Part shown: in pieces, positions 1 through 7,855 of the stretch
Layout: each line of letters starts with the position of its first letter
Position numbering within the stretch: position 1 is the first letter of the stretch
Assembly (NCBI GenBank): GCA_017446125.1
Contig: JAFSRL010000083.1
Location: 1 to 22,202 of the forward strand
From: Lachnospiraceae bacterium
GTDB lineage: Bacteria; Bacillota; Clostridia; Lachnospirales; Lachnospiraceae
DNA length: 22,202 bases
Direction: 5' to 3'
Translations under genes and position numbers: made by a program
Notes under the pieces: generated by a model
What the model was told of the DNA's origin: nothing
The model's input: the letters and a program-made list of their open reading frames with translations, nothing else
The model's database searches: none

Positions 1-1
1 G

Positions 2-898
2 TTTGTTTCTACAGATGCGAAGCTTTGGATTGTCAACAAGCTGATTGACGCGGGATTCACTTCGATTGAAGTGGGTACATTCAGTCATGTGAAATACGTA
101 CCGCAGTTTAAGGACATTGAGGATGTCTTAAAGGGTCTGCCGAAGAATGAGAACGTGGAATACACGGTTTTGGCGCTCAACACAAAAGCCTGTGAGCGTG
201 CCGTCGAGGCGCTTGAACAGGGCGCACAGATTGACCGTGTGCTTTGCGGACAGTTGGCGACGAGCGAGGCGTACGCCAAAAAGAACATGAACCGCACGCA
301 TGAGGAGCTCTTCGCGGAGGCGGAAAAGAATGTGAAGTTCTTAAAGGATCATGGCGTGAAGAAGGTCTTTGCAAACATCGGGACAATCTTCGGCTGCCCG
401 TACTTGGGTGAGATGCCTTTGTCCAAGGCGTATGAATTTGCGGATCGCATTTTTGATATCGGCTTTGATGAAATCGAGCATTCGGATCCGGACGGAATCG
501 CGGACCCGGCAATCACATTTGAGTATTTCTCCCATGTATTGGAAAAGTATCCGGACAGAAGCAAACACAGCTATCATGTCCATGATATCCGCGGTATGGG
601 GATGGCTTCCTATTATGCGGCAATGGAGGCCGGCATCGAGATGTTCGACGTGTCACTTGGCGGGATTGGCGGACAGGTTGCGAACATTGTGGACCGCACG
701 CCGGTCAAAGGAATCGGAGAGTATTACTTCGATACACGCCGGACCGGTCTTGTGGAGACCTGTGATTTTGTGACGATGGTCAACCGGATGAAGATTGAGA
801 GCGGCATCGACGAGATGAAATGCCGCAAGATTGCAACAATGGTGGAACGGATTCTGGGTAGGGAGTTACATTCCTTCACCAGTTCCATGAAAGAATAA
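2..898 (+). CDS. HMG-CoA lyase-like enzyme (DRE-TIM metallolyase), 5' end outside window
   Basis: The frame is open from the left edge, so the gene begins upstream; 298 codons are visible and the GTG at 71 is internal. The fold is that of the pyruvate carboxyltransferase/HMG-CoA lyase family: an early strand (IEVGTFSHVKYVPQ) matches the lyase segment before the first metal ligand loop, and the metal-binding pair HVHD (codons at 575 and 581) is followed by RGMGM, as in HMG-CoA lyases. The family reaction is retro-Claisen cleavage of HMG-CoA to acetyl-CoA and acetoacetate. One thing is odd: the mobile-loop cysteine of true HMG-CoA lyases (GGLGGCP) is replaced by glutamine (GGIGGQ, codon at 674), so the substrate or the catalytic acid may differ. 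It lies 33 bp before the HMG-CoA reductase gene, consistent with one operon. Family membership is secure; the exact reaction is not. Confidence 0.82.
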   Translation, partial: FVSTDAKLWIVNKLIDAGFTSIEVGTFSHVKYVPQFKDIEDVLKGLPKNENVEYTVLALNTKACERAVEALEQGAQIDRVLCGQLATSEAYAKKNMNRTHEELFAEAEKNVKFLKDHGVKKVFANIGTIFGCPYLGEMPLSKAYEFADRIFDIGFDEIEHSDPDGIADPAITFEYFSHVLEKYPDRSKHSYHVHDIRGMGMASYYAAMEAGIEMFDVSLGGIGGQVANIVDRTPVKGIGEYYFDTRRTGLVETCDFVTMVNRMKIESGIDEMKCRKIATMVERILGRELHSFTSSMKE

Positions 899-931
899 GA
901 CGCATGTTAAGAAAGTAGGAGGGAAAATGTC

Positions 932-2194
932 ATGAAAACAAGTCAGTATTCCGGATTTTTCAAACTGTCCGTGGACGACCGCATGAAGGAGGTCGCGGAG
1001 TTTACGGGCATCAGCGAAGAGGAACAGGCAATCCTGCAGGACGCGAATTCGCTTGACATGGACAAGGCGGATCACATGATTGAGAACGTGATCGGACGTT
1101 TCTCGTTTCCGCTGGGCGTTGCAATCAACTTCATCATCAATGGGAAGGAAATGGTTGTGCCCATGGTTTCGGAAGAGCCCAGCGTCATCGCTGCCTGCTC
1201 CAATGCCGCAAAGATGGCGCGCGCCGGCGGCGGGTTCACCGCGCATTCCCTGGGAACGGTTATGATTTCCCAGATTCAGTTACTGGGGATTGCGGCACCG
1301 AATGCGGCAAAGAGCATCATCTTAGAGCACAAGGAAGAAATCATCAGGCGTTGTAATGAAAAGGACCCGACGCTGGTCAAGTTCGGCGGCGGTGTGCGTG
1401 ATGTGGAAGTGCGCATCATTGACTCCATTGTGGGCAAGATGGTCATCGTGCATCTTCTGGTGGACACGTTGGATGCCATGGGTGCGAATGCGGTCAACAC
1501 AATGGCGGAGGCGGTGGCGCCTTATTTGGAGGAAATCACCGGTGGCACGGCGGAGCTGCGTATTCTCTCAAACCTTGCGGACCACAGACTGGTAACGGCA
1601 CGTGCGACGTTCAAAAAGGAAGAGATTGGCGGCGAAGAGGTCGTGGATAAAATCATTAACGCATACGCATTCGCCGCAGCGGATCCGTATCGTGCGGCAA
1701 CCAACAATAAGGGCATTATGAACGGCATCATTCCGGTTGTTCTTGCGACCGGCAATGATACACGCGCGATTGAATCCGGCGCACATTCTTATGCGGCGAG
1801 GAGCGGACGCTATACTTCCCTGACCACATGGGAGAAGGACGAGAACGGAGATCTGATCGGGATGATCGAGATGCCCATGGCGGTCGGTCTTGTGGGTGGC
1901 GCGACAAAGATTCACCCGGCAGCAGGCGTTGTGGTTAAGATGCTGGGTGTCAAAACGGCTGCGGAGCTTGCGGAAATTATCGCGGCGGTCGGACTTTCCA
2001 ACAACATGGCTGCCTTAAAGGCGCTCGCAACGGAAGGCGTGCAAAGAGGTCACATGTCCTTACATGCCAGAAATATCGCGAACACCATCGGCGCAAAGGG
2101 TGAGATTGCGGACAAGATTGTTCAGGCGATGGTTTCCGAAAAGAAGGTAAATGCGGAATATGCAAAGGAGCTGCTTGAAAAATTCAGCTCATAA
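932..2194 (+). CDS. mvaA: Class II (degradative-type) hydroxymethylglutaryl-CoA reductase
   Basis: This 420-residue cytosolic enzyme interconverts mevalonate and HMG-CoA using NAD(P). It has the full length of class II enzymes. Catalytic residues are all visible by comparison with Pseudomonas mevalonii: Glu51 in ENVIG, Lys260 in NNKGIMNG, Asp276 in GNDTRA and His378 in GHMSLHARN. The cofactor segment DAMGANAVNTMAEAVAP (181-197) and SLTTWEKD also match the P. mevalonii protein closely as I remember it. The start ATG follows an AGGAGG site (TAGGAGGG, about 10 nt upstream). Clostridia normally make isoprenoids by the MEP route. An HMG-CoA reductase beside a lyase-like gene and without mevalonate kinase or HMG-CoA synthase therefore points to breakdown of mevalonate or a related acid rather than synthesis. 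The direction is inference. Confidence 0.93.
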   Translation: MKTSQYSGFFKLSVDDRMKEVAEFTGISEEEQAILQDANSLDMDKADHMIENVIGRFSFPLGVAINFIINGKEMVVPMVSEEPSVIAACSNAAKMARAGGGFTAHSLGTVMISQIQLLGIAAPNAAKSIILEHKEEIIRRCNEKDPTLVKFGGGVRDVEVRIIDSIVGKMVIVHLLVDTLDAMGANAVNTMAEAVAPYLEEITGGTAELRILSNLADHRLVTARATFKKEEIGGEEVVDKIINAYAFAAADPYRAATNNKGIMNGIIPVVLATGNDTRAIESGAHSYAARSGRYTSLTTWEKDENGDLIGMIEMPMAVGLVGGATKIHPAAGVVVKMLGVKTAAELAEIIAAVGLSNNMAALKALATEGVQRGHMSLHARNIANTIGAKGEIADKIVQAMVSEKKVNAEYAKELLEKFSS

Positions 2195-2212
2195 CAGGAA
2201 AAGGAGAACGCG

Positions 2213-3040
2213 ATGAATCGTGACTTGGAACAAACAGCATTGGCTGCCAGACAGAATCTTTTTTACTCCTTGGGCAAGCTGGGCAGCGGCCATTACGGGG
2301 CATGCCTGTCTGAGATCGAATTATTGACGTATCTCTATTGTGAAGAATTAAGGGTGGATCCCGCAAATCCCGAAAAGCCGGACAGAGACCGTTTTGTCTT
2401 ATCAAAAGGTCACGGCGGGTTTGGTCTGTACTGTGTGATGGCGGAATGCGGGTTCCTCCCGAGAAAACGGATCGCCGCTTTCGAAAACGGCGTGATGTTG
2501 CCCAAGCATGCAGACAAGCACCGGATTCCGGGCGTGGATGTGTCCACGGGATCACTCGGACAGGGCTTGTCGGTTGCCGTCGGGATGGCGTTGTACGCGA
2601 AAAGAGAGCAAAAGACTATCCGCGTATATGCCGTTCTCGGTGACGGAGAATGCAATGAAGGACAGATATGGGAAGCTGCCATGAGCGCGTCGAAGTACCG
2701 GCTTGACAACCTGATTGCCGCGGTGGACTATAACGGACTGCAGTTTGACGGTGATGTCAACGAAGTAATGCCCCTGGAGCCGTTTGCGGACAAGTGGGAG
2801 GCATACGGATGGCACGCGATTGAGGTGAAGGACGGACATGATTTTGATCAGATTCGCGCCGCCTATCAGGCAGCGAAGGAAATCCGGGACAAGCCGGTTG
2901 TCATCATTGCAAGAACGGTGAAAGGCAAAGGCATTTCCTTCATGGAGAATGAGACCACCTGGCACGGCGGGAGTTGCACCAAAGAACAGTTACAACAGGG
3001 CTATCGTGATCTTGGTATGGAAGAGGGGTGGAGCGCATGA
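2213..3040 (+). CDS. Transketolase, N-terminal (thiamine diphosphate-binding) subunit
   Basis: This 275-residue protein is the N-terminal half of a split transketolase, which moves two-carbon ketol units between sugars using thiamine diphosphate and a divalent metal. The motif GDGECNEGQIWEA (143-155) with VDYNGLQFDG about 30 residues later is the GDG-N cofactor site. KGHGG (65-69) and GSLGQGLS (113-120) are the other conserved substrate and cofactor loops. The start follows AAAAGGAGA. Its stop overlaps the next gene as ATGA, so the two halves are translationally coupled. Split transketolases are common in Bacillota and often belong to dedicated catabolic operons rather than to the housekeeping pentose phosphate pathway. 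The neighbouring HMG-CoA enzymes make a specialised ketol-cleaving role likely. The substrate cannot be read from sequence. Confidence 0.92.
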   Translation: MNRDLEQTALAARQNLFYSLGKLGSGHYGACLSEIELLTYLYCEELRVDPANPEKPDRDRFVLSKGHGGFGLYCVMAECGFLPRKRIAAFENGVMLPKHADKHRIPGVDVSTGSLGQGLSVAVGMALYAKREQKTIRVYAVLGDGECNEGQIWEAAMSASKYRLDNLIAAVDYNGLQFDGDVNEVMPLEPFADKWEAYGWHAIEVKDGHDFDQIRAAYQAAKEIRDKPVVIIARTVKGKGISFMENETTWHGGSCTKEQLQQGYRDLGMEEGWSA

Positions 3041-3984
3041 GTGGAACGAAGGATGTAAAGAAAGTATACGGAAACACCCTGCAGGAATTAATGCAAGAGA
3101 ACAAAGACATCGTTGTGGTCGACATCGACCTGATGCGGATTGCCGGATCGGACGATATCAAGAAAATCTTTCCAGATTGCCATGTCAATGCGGGAATCGC
3201 GGAACAGAACGCGGTCGGTATCGCCGCCGGATTTGCGAGCATGGGAAAGTGTGCCTTTGTATCCACGTTCTGCGGATTTTTGGGAACCAGAGCAAGCGAC
3301 CAGTGTCTGGATACGGTTTGCTATAACGAACTGGATGTCAAGCTTCTGGGCACCTATGCCGGAGTTTCCAGCGGCATCAACGGAGGCACCCACATCTCAA
3401 TTGCGGACCTCGCTGCATTTCGGGCAATGCCCGGCATGAAAATTGCGGACATTTCGGACGGAACCGAAATGGCTTTAGCAATCCGTGCTGCGGTTGCGAC
3501 TGACGGTCCGGTCTATATCCGCGTACCGAAGGGACCGCTGCCGGATTTGTTTGAAGAGGATTACACCTTCCAATGGGGCAAGGGAACGGTGCTTACGCTT
3601 GCACCGACCTCCGCCGCCGGAAAGAAGGCAGCCATCATCACAAGCGGCATTACAACGGCCTCCGGCAAAGAGGCGGCGAGGATGCTGCAGGAAGAAGGGA
3701 TTGCGGTGACCCATGTGCACATGGCCTCCGTTAAACCGATTGACGAGGACCTTCTGCATCAGATTGCCGGAACACACGATGTCTTAATCACGGTCGACAA
3801 TCACAGTGTTATCGGCGGCTTGGGTGCGGCGGTCTGCGAGTCAATCGCGGCAAAAACACCGAAGCCGGTCATCCGGTTGGGTGTGGAGGACGTCTTCTGC
3901 GAAGGCATGACAGAACAGGAGCTTATGGCAAGACACGGGATTGACGCGCAGGGTATCTGTAAGGCGGTAAAGGAAGCGGTTTGA
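3037..3984 (+). CDS. Transketolase, C-terminal subunit
   Basis: This 315-residue partner of the upstream subunit supplies the pyrimidine-binding domain and the C-terminal domain of transketolase. NAGIAEQNAVGIAAGFA (51-67) contains Glu56, the expected glutamate that activates the thiamine ring. STFCGFLGTRASDQ follows, and later VDNHSVIGGLG marks the C-terminal domain. I chose ATG 3037 over an in-frame GTG at 3028 because it forms an ATGA overlap with the upstream stop and has AGAGGGG about 8 nt before it. It should form a heterotetramer with the N-terminal subunit. The pair lies between HMG-CoA enzymes and a zinc dehydrogenase, which is unusual for a housekeeping transketolase. A dehydrogenase E1-beta or DXP-synthase relative would look similar at low resolution, but the length and motif spacing favour transketolase. 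Confidence 0.92.
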   Translation: MSGTKDVKKVYGNTLQELMQENKDIVVVDIDLMRIAGSDDIKKIFPDCHVNAGIAEQNAVGIAAGFASMGKCAFVSTFCGFLGTRASDQCLDTVCYNELDVKLLGTYAGVSSGINGGTHISIADLAAFRAMPGMKIADISDGTEMALAIRAAVATDGPVYIRVPKGPLPDLFEEDYTFQWGKGTVLTLAPTSAAGKKAAIITSGITTASGKEAARMLQEEGIAVTHVHMASVKPIDEDLLHQIAGTHDVLITVDNHSVIGGLGAAVCESIAAKTPKPVIRLGVEDVFCEGMTEQELMARHGIDAQGICKAVKEAV

Positions 3985-4003
3985 CAACAGGAGGTGAGGG
4001 CAA

Positions 4004-5035
4004 ATGAAAGCGCTTCGATATCTTGGACCAAAACAACTGGAAGTCACAGATGCCCCGAAGCCGGAGCCGAAGGATGATGAGGTCTTGATTCGTGTGCGTG
4101 CTGTCGGAATTTGCGGTTCGGATGTGCACGGCTGGCTGGGCATCACCGGAAGACGCTTACCGGGCGTCATCATGGGACATGAGCTTTCGGGGACAGTGGA
4201 GGCCGTGGGTGAAAACGTGAAGTCATTTCAGGTTGGTGATGCGGTTGTTCCACAGCCCATCGACTCGTGCGGCACATGTGAGTTTTGTAAAGCCGGAAGG
4301 AACCAGATGTGCGCTCAGCGTACGCTCCTGGGCGTGATGGATGTGAATGGCGGGATGGCGGAGTTTGTTCCCGTGAAAGAAAACATGCTCTATCACAAGC
4401 CGGAGAATCTTTCCTTTGAAACGGCGGCACTCATTGAACCGCTTACGGTTGCATACACGGCGGTGCACAAGCTTTCGGATTACAGGGACAAAAACGTGTT
4501 GGTGATCGGCGGCGGAACAATCGGGCTGTGCATCTTAAAAATGTTAAAGGACATGCAGCCGAAGAGAATCATCGTGAGTGACGTAAGTGAGGAAAGACGC
4601 AATACGGCGATCGAAATGGGTGCCGATGCGGTCATCGACCCCTCCGGCGATTATGTGCAACAACTAACGAAGATAACAGGCGGAAGACTTGCGGACATCA
4701 CCATTGAGGCGGTCGGCGTGGAAGCTGCGGTCAACCAGTCAATCCGCGCACTGCACCCGACAGGAACGAGTATCTGGGTGGGTGTTTCACAACAGGAAAT
4801 GACCATCAATATGCACGACGTTGTTTGTAAGGACAGAACCATCATCGGTTCCATGAACTATTCACACCAGGATTTTGGGGAGACGATCAAAATGCTGCAG
4901 GAAGGGCGCATCGAGAATCCGGAGCAACTAATCAGTGACAGGATTTCACTCGAGGAGGCGCCGGACATGTTTGCGGATTTGCACGACAATCCCGACCTGC
5001 ACAAAAAGGCATTGATCTTATTCCCAGAGCAATAA
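4004..5035 (+). CDS. Zinc-dependent medium-chain alcohol dehydrogenase (sorbitol/threonine dehydrogenase-like)
   Basis: This is a 343-residue NAD(P)-dependent oxidoreductase of the MDR superfamily. Catalytic zinc ligands are Cys37 (GICGSDVH), His59-Glu60 (GHELSG) and Glu145 (IEP). The structural zinc lobe has four cysteines at 89, 92, 95 and 103 (CGTCEFCKAGRNQMC). The Rossmann dinucleotide motif GGGTIG sits at 169-174. These features fit the polyol/threonine dehydrogenase branch, which oxidises a secondary hydroxyl to a ketone. A strong AGGAGGTGA site precedes the ATG, and the gene follows the transketolase with a 19-bp gap. In context it probably makes the keto group that the transketolase needs, or reduces a released ketol. 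The exact substrate is unknown. Confidence 0.9.
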   Translation: MKALRYLGPKQLEVTDAPKPEPKDDEVLIRVRAVGICGSDVHGWLGITGRRLPGVIMGHELSGTVEAVGENVKSFQVGDAVVPQPIDSCGTCEFCKAGRNQMCAQRTLLGVMDVNGGMAEFVPVKENMLYHKPENLSFETAALIEPLTVAYTAVHKLSDYRDKNVLVIGGGTIGLCILKMLKDMQPKRIIVSDVSEERRNTAIEMGADAVIDPSGDYVQQLTKITGGRLADITIEAVGVEAAVNQSIRALHPTGTSIWVGVSQQEMTINMHDVVCKDRTIIGSMNYSHQDFGETIKMLQEGRIENPEQLISDRISLEEAPDMFADLHDNPDLHKKALILFPEQ

Positions 5036-5072
5036 TAATGATAAAACGTATGAGAAGAAAGGAGGAGGTTAC

Positions 5073-5546
5073 ATGAAAGAGAAACAAAAAGCGCCATATA
5101 CAGAGGTGTGGGGAGACACAGTTGTGTTATCCCACCTTTGCATGGCGGCCGTCATCTGTATTGTGCTGACGATGATCGGATTCTTGACCGGAAGGCACAT
5201 CTTCTTAGGAATCGAAACGCTGGAAGCCTCTTTGGCAAGAGGTTATTCGCTATTGACCGGTATCCTGGGATGCTTTATCGGTGCAACCATTTCCGCGAGG
5301 ATGTTCAAACCCAAGCGCGTTGTGGTTGACAGATTCGAAGAGTCGACAATACAGGAAATCCTGGATATGGCAGGCATGACGATGGAAGAAGAAATTGAAG
5401 GCTTGCAGTCGTTGAGCGCTGACACCATTCAGGAAATGGAAGATTTGGAATTATGGTCCTTGCTTGCATTGATTCCGGAGGGCGCAAGAAACTATAAACC
5501 CGAGTACCGTGAAAAGGCGAGCGCCAAGGAAGGAGGCACCCAATGA
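5073..5546 (+). CDS. Small two-helix membrane protein, likely partner subunit of the TctA-like permease
   Basis: I do not recognise a named family for this 157-residue protein. Two hydrophobic segments are clear (about residues 17-40 and 58-77), followed by a roughly 80-residue hydrophilic, acidic tail rich in Glu and Met (TIQEILDMAGMTMEEEIEG). The start has an AAAGGAGGAGG site. Its stop overlaps the start of the permease gene as ATGA, which argues for fixed stoichiometry. In classical tripartite tricarboxylate systems the small partner TctB is of similar length but has four membrane helices. This protein has only two plus a cytoplasmic-looking tail, so it is at best a distant functional analogue. 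No periplasmic binding protein gene (TctC) is present nearby. Confidence 0.7.
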   Translation: MKEKQKAPYTEVWGDTVVLSHLCMAAVICIVLTMIGFLTGRHIFLGIETLEASLARGYSLLTGILGCFIGATISARMFKPKRVVVDRFEESTIQEILDMAGMTMEEEIEGLQSLSADTIQEMEDLELWSLLALIPEGARNYKPEYREKASAKEGGTQ

Positions 5547-6916
5547 TTATGGATATTTTAATAGCACTGGCATTTGCGGTTGGCGGAGGAATCCTCTATA
5601 CCATTATCGGCATCATTCCCGGAACGGATGAAACGGCGACGATGGCACCCTTAACGCTTGTTGTTGTTCTTGCGGGCGCACCGGATGGCGCGGTCTTAGC
5701 TTGGATGATCGGCATTATTGTGGCAATGCAGATATCGCATACCATACCGACCGCAATGGCGGCACTGCCGGGTTCCACGATGGCGGTTCCCATGGTGGCG
5801 GGTTGTTCCATTGCAAAGCGACTGGGCATCCCTCACGTTGCGATGCGCAAGATGGCAACCGGATCCGTAATCGGTACGGTTGTGGGTATCGGTGTCGGCA
5901 TCATCGCAGCACTGATTCTGTCTCCCTTGGGTCCCTTCATCGCAACCTATTCCGGACAAATCTTTACAATCTGCGCAATTATCATTGCGTATATGAGCTC
6001 CGCGAAGTGGGCGGCGGTCATCGCATTAATCCCGTTCTCCATCCTGATTCAGGCATTGCAGCGGATTTCTTTGGAGACCACCGGAAAGACAGTCTTTATC
6101 TGCATCTTCATGGGCATCACAATCGGTCCCATGATTTATGAATTGTTTACAGTTCTGGTTCCCGAAAAGAGAGCGCAGCAGGCAAGGGAGCAGGTTAGCG
6201 AATGCTGGCTCGCCCCCGAGAGCAGCCGCAAGAAGCTTCCGCTCATTCCGAATCCGTTCAAGCAGGTTACAAAGAAGCAGCTTGGTGTGGTCACGGGTTT
6301 ATCCGCGTTATCGACGGTCACCTTCACGATGTCTCCTGTGGGCATGACGGTTGTCACCGGTGAGATTGCGGGCGGACGCTGCAAGGAGCTTTATGACAGA
6401 ATTTCGACCCGTCTGGTGGTGCAGGACGGTGCGTCGAACGCGACCTATCTGGGCGCATTGCTGATTCCGTTGATCGGTTTGGGCGGCATGCCCATCGGTC
6501 CTTTGGCGAGCGGTGTTGCATCTCCCCTGTTCAACTGTGAGCCGCGCTATACGCTGGAAGCGAACATTGCCTCTTATCTGACATTGCCGGACTACATCAT
6601 TTTCGCAATCATCGGATTGATTGGCGGCGCGATCTTCGCGTATCCGGTGGCAATGCATAAGGCACGTTCCTGGACGGCATTGATGTTTAAGAGCATTTCG
6701 CACGAAGCCCTGATCGGCGCATTCTGCGGTCTGATCGTTATGCTTGCGTTCTACGAAGCGGGATTTATCGGCATCATGATCGCAATCACGATTGGTTTGT
6801 TCGGCGGATTTTTGCACAGCTATTTCGGCATCCATACCGGCGTGCAGTTCATGGCTTACTATGCATCCTCATGGATTGTCACCTCGCTCATGGCGCTGGG
6901 TGCAATCCTGATTTAA
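5543..6916 (+). CDS. TctA-family (tripartite tricarboxylate-like) permease
   Basis: This is a 457-residue, very hydrophobic inner-membrane protein with roughly ten to twelve predicted helices. It carries duplicated re-entrant-type motifs typical of TctA permeases: GIIPGTDET (23-31) and ALPGSTM (74-80) in the first half, and a Gly/Pro-rich SPVGMT...IGLGGMPIGP stretch in the second half. TctA proteins carry di- and tricarboxylates and related organic acids. The usual family length is near 500, so this one is somewhat short. Translation is coupled to the preceding two-helix protein by an ATGA overlap. The permease implies that the operon feeds on an organic acid. Without a TctC binding protein it may work as a secondary carrier with only the small partner. 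Family call good, substrate unknown. Confidence 0.82.
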   Translation: MIMDILIALAFAVGGGILYTIIGIIPGTDETATMAPLTLVVVLAGAPDGAVLAWMIGIIVAMQISHTIPTAMAALPGSTMAVPMVAGCSIAKRLGIPHVAMRKMATGSVIGTVVGIGVGIIAALILSPLGPFIATYSGQIFTICAIIIAYMSSAKWAAVIALIPFSILIQALQRISLETTGKTVFICIFMGITIGPMIYELFTVLVPEKRAQQAREQVSECWLAPESSRKKLPLIPNPFKQVTKKQLGVVTGLSALSTVTFTMSPVGMTVVTGEIAGGRCKELYDRISTRLVVQDGASNATYLGALLIPLIGLGGMPIGPLASGVASPLFNCEPRYTLEANIASYLTLPDYIIFAIIGLIGGAIFAYPVAMHKARSWTALMFKSISHEALIGAFCGLIVMLAFYEAGFIGIMIAITIGLFGGFLHSYFGIHTGVQFMAYYASSWIVTSLMALGAILI

Positions 6917-6923
6917 CAAAACA

Positions 6924-7020
6924 GCAGATGCACACTTGCTGTGCAGCTGCGTAAGAACGGGTAACTTTAGCCGGGTGTCACGGCCGGCTGTGCGCAGCAC
7001 ACTGGAATGCCGGACGTGAT
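6924..7020 (+). promoter_or_regulatory. Structured leader with two hairpins before the SDR gene
   Basis: The 142-bp gap between the permease and the dehydrogenase holds two inverted repeats. Hairpin 1 (6924-6950) pairs GCAG with CTGC and TGCACA with TGTGCA around a 5-nt loop, with one A/G mismatch. Hairpin 2 (6977-7020) pairs CACG-g-CCGGC (6979-6988) with GCCGG-a-CGTG (7009-7018) and encloses an inner TGTGC/GCACA stem. Neither is followed by a T-run, so they do not look like intrinsic terminators. They may tune mRNA stability between the upstream and downstream halves of the operon or bind a regulator. No riboswitch family is recognised. Confidence 0.45.
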
Positions 7021-7058
7021 TCCTGGTTACGACTGAAAGGAGTAACAAGGAGGCTACC

Positions 7059-7838
7059 GTGAGTTCATTCAGCTTGAAGTCTTTTGACCTTCAGGGGAAA
7101 AAGGCAATCGTTACCGGAGCGGGAAGAGATACCGGTCTTTGCTACGGCATGGCAAAAGCCCTGCATACCTGCGGGGCGGAGGTGGTTTTATATGACGTGC
7201 TGCCAAGCGTGCACGATACCGCGAAGCAGTTGGGTGAGACCGCTCCGGCAGTGTATGGGGTGGAAGCGGATTTAAACGACGCGGCATCAAGGACAAGAGG
7301 CTTTCACGAGGCAGTGGAGCTGTTGGGCGGAAGATTGGACATCTTAGTCAACGGCGCCGGCATGCAGTATCGCTGCAAAGCAATTGATTATCCCGAGGAC
7401 AAGTGGGAACAGATCATCAACGTCAACTTAAGCTCGATGTTTTTCTTGAGCCAGATGGCGGCAAAAATCATGATTCCTGCAGGCAAGGGGAAGATCATCA
7501 ACATTGCGTCCATGAATTCGTTTTTGGGTGGCAAGATCATTCCCGCATACGCCAGCAGCAAGGGCGGTGTGATGCAAATGACGAAGGCGCTGTCCAATGA
7601 GTGGTGCGGTCTGGGCGTCAATGTGAATGCGATTGCGCCGGGGTATTACGAAACGGAGCTGACAGAGGATTTGCGCAAGATGGAACAGGCAAAGGACATC
7701 TCAAAGCGGATTCCTGCGGGAAGATGGGGCAAGCCCGAAGATTTAAGCGGAGCGGTTGTCTTCCTTGCGTCCGAAGCGTCTGACTATGTCAGCGGGGCAA
7801 TCTTAGCCGTTGACGGCGGTGCACTCTATGGTGCGTAA
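7059..7838 (+). CDS. Short-chain dehydrogenase/reductase, KduD (2-deoxy-D-gluconate 3-dehydrogenase)-like
   Basis: This 259-residue NAD(P)-dependent oxidoreductase is a classical SDR. The glycine motif TGAGRDTG lies at 19-26, the catalytic serine at Ser151 (IASMNSF) and the YxxxK pair at Tyr164/Lys168 (YASSKGG). The C-terminal part (RIPAGRWGKPEDLSGAVVFLAS and ASDYVSGAILAVDGG) closely follows KduD-type sugar-acid dehydrogenases. One deviation is NGAG (98-101) in place of the common NNAG. The start is GTG at 7059, supported by AAGGAGG six nt before it; no better ATG exists. The gene follows a structured gap after the permease and leads directly to a transporter gene. It probably oxidises or reduces a hydroxy/keto acid in the same pathway. 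Family call strong, substrate unknown. Confidence 0.9.
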   Translation: MSSFSLKSFDLQGKKAIVTGAGRDTGLCYGMAKALHTCGAEVVLYDVLPSVHDTAKQLGETAPAVYGVEADLNDAASRTRGFHEAVELLGGRLDILVNGAGMQYRCKAIDYPEDKWEQIINVNLSSMFFLSQMAAKIMIPAGKGKIINIASMNSFLGGKIIPAYASSKGGVMQMTKALSNEWCGLGVNVNAIAPGYYETELTEDLRKMEQAKDISKRIPAGRWGKPEDLSGAVVFLASEASDYVSGAILAVDGGALYGA

Positions 7839-7855
7839 GGAGATTTGAGTGCCGC

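Noticed and set aside
6924..6950. Intrinsic terminator after the permease gene
   Set aside because: The hairpin is good but no T-run follows.
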